Assembly: GCA_013204105.1 (NCBI GenBank) | Contig: JABMOM010000028.1 | Span: 1-64,000, forward strand | Source of the DNA: Flavobacteriales bacterium | Lineage (GTDB): Bacteria > Bacteroidota > Bacteroidia > Flavobacteriales_G > Salibacteraceae | Direction of reading: 5' to 3' | DNA length: 64,000 nucleotides | Shown: piece by piece, positions 59,719 to 64,000 of the stretch | How the letters are laid out: each line of letters opens with the position of its first letter | Position numbering within the stretch: position 1 is the stretch's first letter | Translations under genes and position numbers: made by a program | Notes under the pieces: generated by a model | Seen by the model: the letters and a program-made list of their open reading frames with translations, nothing else | What the model was told of the DNA's origin: nothing | Databases searched by the model: none

Positions 59719-61688
59719 TCCAGACATATCTCCTCCTAGCAATTGGGCTGTTTATCTCGGTAGAGGCCACAGCACAATCGGCTGCACAATACATTGCCAA
59801 AGGAGACAAAGAGCTTGAACTCGGGTATTACCAGACCGCTATCGCCTACTACAAGAAAGCCCTTCATTTAGACACCAATATCCTAGAAGCAAACTTTCAG
59901 ACCGCCAATGCCTACCGCATGTTGCGCAACTATCGGCGGGCAAGAGATTTCTATGATGCAACGATCGACTTCGACGGGCAAGATCAATATCCGGAAGCCC
60001 ATTTCTACAAGGGACTTATGTTGAAGCAACTCGGCAATTACAAGCCTGCCATGTTGAGTTTTCAAACTTTCCTGAGTATGTATCGAGCTAGGGATGATAT
60101 CTACCGATGGGCGCGTGACGAGGAAGTGAGTTGTTACTGGGCTATGGAGCATGAATTCGACACCGCTTTCTTCGAGGTTCAACGACCCGACAGCGGACTG
60201 AATTCAGTCCACGCCGAAATGAGTCCCTTCTTTATCGATGCACAGAGCATCTACTTCAGCACCATGCGCTATGCAAGCGACGAAGTCAAAAAGAGCAAGC
60301 CTGTTTTCATTGAGATCAAAAAGGCCGAAAGGGACAATGACGTTTGGCATTTAGTAGATATAGACCTTCCGATTGCAGCGAAGGATGTACACATTGGCAA
60401 CGGCATTTTCAACCGAGACAGCACTCAATTCTATTATTCACGTTGCGAAGAACTTTCCAGTTGCCAAATCTGGAGGACGGTTAAAGAAAATGGTATTTGG
60501 CAGGATCCTCAACCCCTTCCCGACCCGGTAAATGTTCTCAATGCTTCTAGTACACAGCCTAGCCTCGCCATCGTTGGAGAGGATGAGTACCTCATTTTCG
60601 CTTCAAATCGAGAGCGAGGAAAAGGGGGCATGGACCTTTGGTTTGTGCCCATGAAGCAAGGAAATCCCACGACGCGTTTGCGCAACATGGGTTCCACTAT
60701 CAACTCGAAGGGGGACGACATCACCCCATACTTTGACAACGGCGATACTGCTTTGTATTACAGTTCCAACCGTCTTCCAGGGTTTGGAGGCTTCGATGTC
60801 TTTAAGGCCAAGGGCATCCCTGGAAACAGCTCGCTCCCGGAGAACTTGGGGCCAGGAATCAACTCTCCGGCGGACGATTATTACACGCATTTACACACGA
60901 CCGACAGTTTAGGGTATTTCGCATCGAACCGAGCCAGTGGGCTCAAGAAAAGTGGCAATGAAACCTGCTGCAATGATTTCTATCGCATCAAAGTCCTCCC
61001 TCCACCCGTAATTGCCGATACGTTACCCGCAGACAGTTTAGCATCTGACACTTTGCTGGCGGATGAACCCGAGGTCATCGAAATTGAGAATCCTCAGAAC
61101 CTCGAAGAATTGCAGACGCTGCTACCGATCAGTCTTTACTTCCACAACGACCGGCCTGATCCGCGCACAACCGCTCGTACGACGGAACGAACCTATTCTG
61201 AGACCATCACCGAGTACCTTGCCATGCGATTTGACTACATCGACGCTGTGAATGGAAGTGCTTTTGATGGAACCACCAAGATGGAATTGGGCAATGTGAT
61301 GGAGTCCTTCTTTGAGCAAGACTTGAAGCGGAGTTTGAGCAAGTTAAACAAGGCTTTGAATGTGTTATTGAGGGAGTTGAACAAGGGGGCATCGATCACT
61401 TTGGGCGTGAAAGGATATGCCTCTCCCCTTGCAGATAGCGACTATAACCTTAACTTGACCTACCGTAGAATCGCCTCCATGGAGAACTATATCGTGCAAT
61501 ACGACACCGGGTCTTTCGTGCCCTTTATCAATAGTGGCCAGCTCACCATTGACAAAATTCCCTATGGTGAAAGCCAAGCGGCTGTGAATGTATCTGACGA
61601 CCTGAGCGATCAGCTGGGAGCAATCTACAGTCCCACTGCTGCACGGGAGAGACGCATCGAAATTCTTCGCATCGAACGAAACGAATGA
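59700..61688 (+). CDS. TPR/PD40/OmpA-type envelope protein (PorE-like)
   Basis: The 662-residue protein starts with a signal peptide (MPRLPLIQTYLLLAIGLFISVEATAQ) and has TPR repeats (about 30-130; YYQTAIAYYKKALHLDTNILEANFQTANAYRML), a PD40-type beta-propeller (about 190-420; SPFFIDAQSIYFSTMRYAS, EDEYLIFASNRERGKGGMDLWFVP, DDITPYFDNGDTALYYSSNRLPGFGGFDVF), and a C-terminal OmpA-like peptidoglycan-binding domain (about 530-660; GVKGYASPLADSDYNLNLTYRR). PorE-type proteins tie the T9SS to peptidoglycan. Its start overlaps the PorP gene by 19 bases and its stop the next gene by four. Confidence 0.9.
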   Translation: MPRLPLIQTYLLLAIGLFISVEATAQSAAQYIAKGDKELELGYYQTAIAYYKKALHLDTNILEANFQTANAYRMLRNYRRARDFYDATIDFDGQDQYPEAHFYKGLMLKQLGNYKPAMLSFQTFLSMYRARDDIYRWARDEEVSCYWAMEHEFDTAFFEVQRPDSGLNSVHAEMSPFFIDAQSIYFSTMRYASDEVKKSKPVFIEIKKAERDNDVWHLVDIDLPIAAKDVHIGNGIFNRDSTQFYYSRCEELSSCQIWRTVKENGIWQDPQPLPDPVNVLNASSTQPSLAIVGEDEYLIFASNRERGKGGMDLWFVPMKQGNPTTRLRNMGSTINSKGDDITPYFDNGDTALYYSSNRLPGFGGFDVFKAKGIPGNSSLPENLGPGINSPADDYYTHLHTTDSLGYFASNRASGLKKSGNETCCNDFYRIKVLPPPVIADTLPADSLASDTLLADEPEVIEIENPQNLEELQTLLPISLYFHNDRPDPRTTARTTERTYSETITEYLAMRFDYIDAVNGSAFDGTTKMELGNVMESFFEQDLKRSLSKLNKALNVLLRELNKGASITLGVKGYASPLADSDYNLNLTYRRIASMENYIVQYDTGSFVPFINSGQLTIDKIPYGESQAAVNVSDDLSDQLGAIYSPTAARERRIEILRIERNE

Positions 61689-63010
61689 GTTGGGCGAGGA
61701 TCAATAGCATTGCGGTCGTCGCAGTCGTGCTTTATCTCTTCGCCGAAATCGCCTTACTTTTCATGACCCCGCGGGATGAAACGGTTCAACTGTTGACCGT
61801 CTACTTTGCCATGTGTGGCGCCTACCTCGTTCTTTATCAAGAAGTCCGAAGCATACGGTCTGCCGCGTTTCTCGGCGTCCTATTCCGTGGAATCGCATGG
61901 CTCGCCTTTCCGACCTTAAGCGAAGATCTCTATCGCTTCATCTGGGATGGAACGGTGATACTGGAGGGCGTCAATCCTTTCGCTTTTACTCCGATAGAAT
62001 TTTTCAAGGAGAACTTACACGCTCCGTTTGAACAGATCTTCCCGCTGATCAATTCAACTTCCTACTACTCGGTTTATCCCACCGTGATCCAAGTGATCAG
62101 CGCATTTGGAGCCTTGGCTTCTAACGACCTCTACCTCTCCTCGTTGATCATCAAGCTTCCTCTGCTGTTGGCGGAGATTGCCACCATCTGGATGCTACCC
62201 CAAGTGCTTTTGAAATTCAATATAAGTCCAAAGTATAGCGTCCTCTACATGCTGAATCCTTTGCTGATTATAGATGTCTTAGGCAATGCTCATTTTGAGG
62301 CTTTGATGATCTTTTTCGTAGTACTCACCTTGCACCAAATCCAGGAGAAAAACTTTGCACTCGCTGGCGGGGCATTGGCGCTGAGCGTAGCAACCAAGTT
62401 GTTCCCATTGCTGATGATTCCCTTTCTCTGGAAAGCATTCAAGGGAAAGGATCGTCTCCAATTCTTCGCGGCCTTTATCTGCTCCAGTTTGATCCTCTTC
62501 CTCCCGATCTATTACAAATGGGACTACCTCATGCACTTTTTGGAGAGCATCAATCTCTACTTCCTGCAATTCGAATTCAACGCTAGCATCTATTACGTGG
62601 TTAGCAGACTTGGCGAGTCACTGGTGGGCTATAATCCTATTACCGTTGTCGGTCCGATGCTGGGAATGCTCACCGCGCTGGTTGGACTCTACCTTTGGTG
62701 GCGACAACCGTGGGGAAGGCTATCTGCGGCGCTTCGCTCTACCTTGTGGCTCTCCCTAGCTTACTATTTACTCGGGACCACGGTGCATCCGTGGTATATC
62801 TCCTTTTTGATCATCATCGGGATCTTTTCACGACGACCTTTTGCGGTCATCTGGAGCGTCGTTGTTTTCGTGAGCTACAGTGCTTATGAAACGAGCATTT
62901 ACGAGGAAAACATGATTCTCATCGCCTTGGAGTACCTCGTATTGGCCTTGGCAATTTTCTATCCCAAATTCACTCGGAAGCTGATCACATCACCGATTCG
63001 AAACCTGTGA
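61685..63010 (+). CDS. GT-C fold glycosyltransferase (GT87/DUF2029-like mannosyltransferase)
   Basis: The 441-residue inner-membrane enzyme has about ten to twelve helices and transfers sugars from a polyprenyl-phosphate donor on the outer face. The first loop carries SEDLYRFIWDGTVILEGVNPFAFTPIEF, a GT-C signature with Asp-Asp-type catalytic acidic residues (SED, WDG), and later helices include GNAHFEALMIFFVVLTLHQIQEKNFALAG. It resembles mannosyltransferases that act in protein or lipid glycosylation. It overlaps the OmpA-like gene by four bases and may glycosylate the adhesin or be co-regulated with it, which is inference. Confidence 0.8.
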   Translation: MSWARINSIAVVAVVLYLFAEIALLFMTPRDETVQLLTVYFAMCGAYLVLYQEVRSIRSAAFLGVLFRGIAWLAFPTLSEDLYRFIWDGTVILEGVNPFAFTPIEFFKENLHAPFEQIFPLINSTSYYSVYPTVIQVISAFGALASNDLYLSSLIIKLPLLLAEIATIWMLPQVLLKFNISPKYSVLYMLNPLLIIDVLGNAHFEALMIFFVVLTLHQIQEKNFALAGGALALSVATKLFPLLMIPFLWKAFKGKDRLQFFAAFICSSLILFLPIYYKWDYLMHFLESINLYFLQFEFNASIYYVVSRLGESLVGYNPITVVGPMLGMLTALVGLYLWWRQPWGRLSAALRSTLWLSLAYYLLGTTVHPWYISFLIIIGIFSRRPFAVIWSVVVFVSYSAYETSIYEENMILIALEYLVLALAIFYPKFTRKLITSPIRNL

Positions 63011-63014
63011 TGCT

Positions 63015-63995
63015 TTAGGCTTGAGCCTGCTTCATCAGTTCTTCGATGATGTGTTCTGTTGCCACTCCTTCTGCTTCCGCTTTGTAATTCCGGACGATTC
63101 GGTGGCGCAATACATTGGTCGCGACCGCGCGCACATCTTCATTGTCTGGCGTATACCGTCCATTCATCAGGGCGTGACATTTCGCACCCAAGACGAGGTA
63201 TTGACTTGCTCGAGGACCTGCTCCCCAATTCACAAATTCATTCGTGATCTGGGGTGAATATTCTTTTCCAGGGCGCGTAGAATTGGCCAGTTTTACGGCA
63301 AAGTCTATTACGCCATCTGGAACAGGCACTTGCCTTACTAAACTTTGAAAAAAGAGTATCTCTTCAGAAGACATGACCTTATTCAATTGCGCCACATGCG
63401 TTCCTGTAGTAGACTTCACAATTTCCACTTCCTCCTCAAACGAGGGGTAGTCCACCCAAATGTTGAACATAAATCGGTCCAGCTGGGCTTCGGGTAAGGG
63501 GTAGGTTCCCTCCTGTTCGATAGGGTTTTGCGTGGCAAGCACAAAAAAGGGTGGTTCAAGTGGATAACGATGTCCGGCCGTAGTTACAACCCGCTCCTGC
63601 ATGGCTTCGAGCAATGCACTTTGGGTTTTAGGAGGCGTACGGTTGATCTCATCTGCTAGGATGATGTTGGCGAAGATGGGGCCTTTGATGAACTTAAAAT
63701 TTCTGTGCTCATCCAAAATCTCAGAACCGATGATGTCTGATGGCATCAAGTCTGGCGTAAATTGGATCCGGCTGAAATCGAGGCCTAAGGCTTCGCTGAT
63801 CGTGCTGACAAGCAATGTCTTGGCAAGTCCTGGAACTCCGACAAGCAGGCAGTGACCATTGCTGAAGATTGAAGTCAACAGTGCATTCAATACATCCTCT
63901 TGTCCAACAATCACCTTGTTCACTTCAGCCTTTAAGGCCTTCACTTTCACTCCAAAATCATCTGCTGCTTCTACTTCGTCCTTGTATTCTTTCAT
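63015..63995 (-). CDS. MoxR family AAA+ ATPase
   Basis: The 326-residue cytosolic chaperone-like ATPase has Walker A GVPGLAKT, Walker B IILADEINR, sensor 1 (LATQNPIEQEGTYPLPEAQLDRFM) and sensor 2 (the C-terminal Arg segment). MoxR proteins usually work with a von Willebrand factor A protein and a DUF58 protein encoded downstream, in metal insertion or complex assembly; no such gene lies after it here, because the window ends. The gene is complete in the window, its ATG five bases from the right edge. It faces the glycosyltransferase gene tail to tail with four bases between. Confidence 0.93.
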   Translation of the reverse strand: MKEYKDEVEAADDFGVKVKALKAEVNKVIVGQEDVLNALLTSIFSNGHCLLVGVPGLAKTLLVSTISEALGLDFSRIQFTPDLMPSDIIGSEILDEHRNFKFIKGPIFANIILADEINRTPPKTQSALLEAMQERVVTTAGHRYPLEPPFFVLATQNPIEQEGTYPLPEAQLDRFMFNIWVDYPSFEEEVEIVKSTTGTHVAQLNKVMSSEEILFFQSLVRQVPVPDGVIDFAVKLANSTRPGKEYSPQITNEFVNWGAGPRASQYLVLGAKCHALMNGRYTPDNEDVRAVATNVLRHRIVRNYKAEAEGVATEHIIEELMKQAQA

Positions 63996-64000
63996 ATCCG

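Overview
The window comes from a Bacteroidota chromosome, most likely a marine or aquatic member of the Flavobacteriales (Cryomorphaceae/Schleiferiaceae-like). The evidence is: type IX secretion (T9SS) and gliding genes (PorQ, two PorP/SprF-type or plug-type parts, a GldI-like FKBP, a CHU_C-tailed adhesin), a complete sodium-pumping NADH:quinone reductase operon, an S46 dipeptidyl-peptidase, the Bacteroidota-type stand-alone GlmU-like protein, type B ribosomal protein L31, and promoters of the form TTTG/TTGG-N19-23-TAnnTTTG instead of sigma70 boxes. Shine-Dalgarno sequences are mostly absent, as is usual for the phylum. I see no transposase, integrase, phage gene, CRISPR array or rRNA; the window reads as chromosomal backbone with lineage-specific secreted-protein loci.

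Layout. 1-170: end of tRNA-Lys and two hairpins. 238-900: a possible small antisense-side gene and smpB. 900-3000: a tightly overlapping minus-strand operon (outer-membrane barrel, lipocalin-like lipoprotein, papain-like hydrolase). 3000-7150: pcm, then divergently a Gfo/Idh/MocA oxidoreductase, a lipoprotein and a polyprenyl-phosphate sugar transferase. 7300-8280: a SiaB/SiaC kinase-substrate pair without SiaA or SiaD. 8400-12100: S46 peptidase, methyltransferase and ZIP transporter in one run. 12100-14800: mazG, a PagL-like lipid A deacylase and a GIN-domain lipoprotein. 14800-25050: a small membrane protein, apbE, a cassette of two paralogous small membrane proteins around a CsgG-like/beta-barrel protein, and nqrABCDEF. 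ApbE is expected to flavinylate NqrB and NqrC.

25200-30000: T9SS plug-domain protein, three FKBP-type lipoproteins (one GldI-like) and a DHH phosphoesterase (NrnA). 30000-36100: lipoate ligase with a KirBac potassium channel, an outer-membrane barrel, a 998-residue propeller-type LytS histidine kinase without a neighbouring response regulator, and a small acidic lipoprotein. 36200-41200: a 1.1-kilo-residue alanine-rich coiled-coil/TPR-like exported protein divergent from a three-gene operon of small exported proteins. 41500-49200: DUF1883 protein, ispH, the cmk-porQ-lon run, GlmU-like protein and rpmE2.

49300-54800: a beta-helix lipoprotein, a CoA-binding protein with an acidic partner, a GNAT-nitrilase fusion beside an S24-type repressor, and a membrane protein with a winged-helix regulator. 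54900-63000: a T9SS type B module (large SBBP/PKD/CHU_C adhesin, PorP/SprF partner, TPR-PD40-OmpA protein, GT-C glycosyltransferase) with genes overlapping by a few bases. 63000-64000: a MoxR ATPase on the minus strand. The unifying theme is the cell envelope: surface protein export, lipoproteins, lipid A and polysaccharide modification, and sodium-based energetics.
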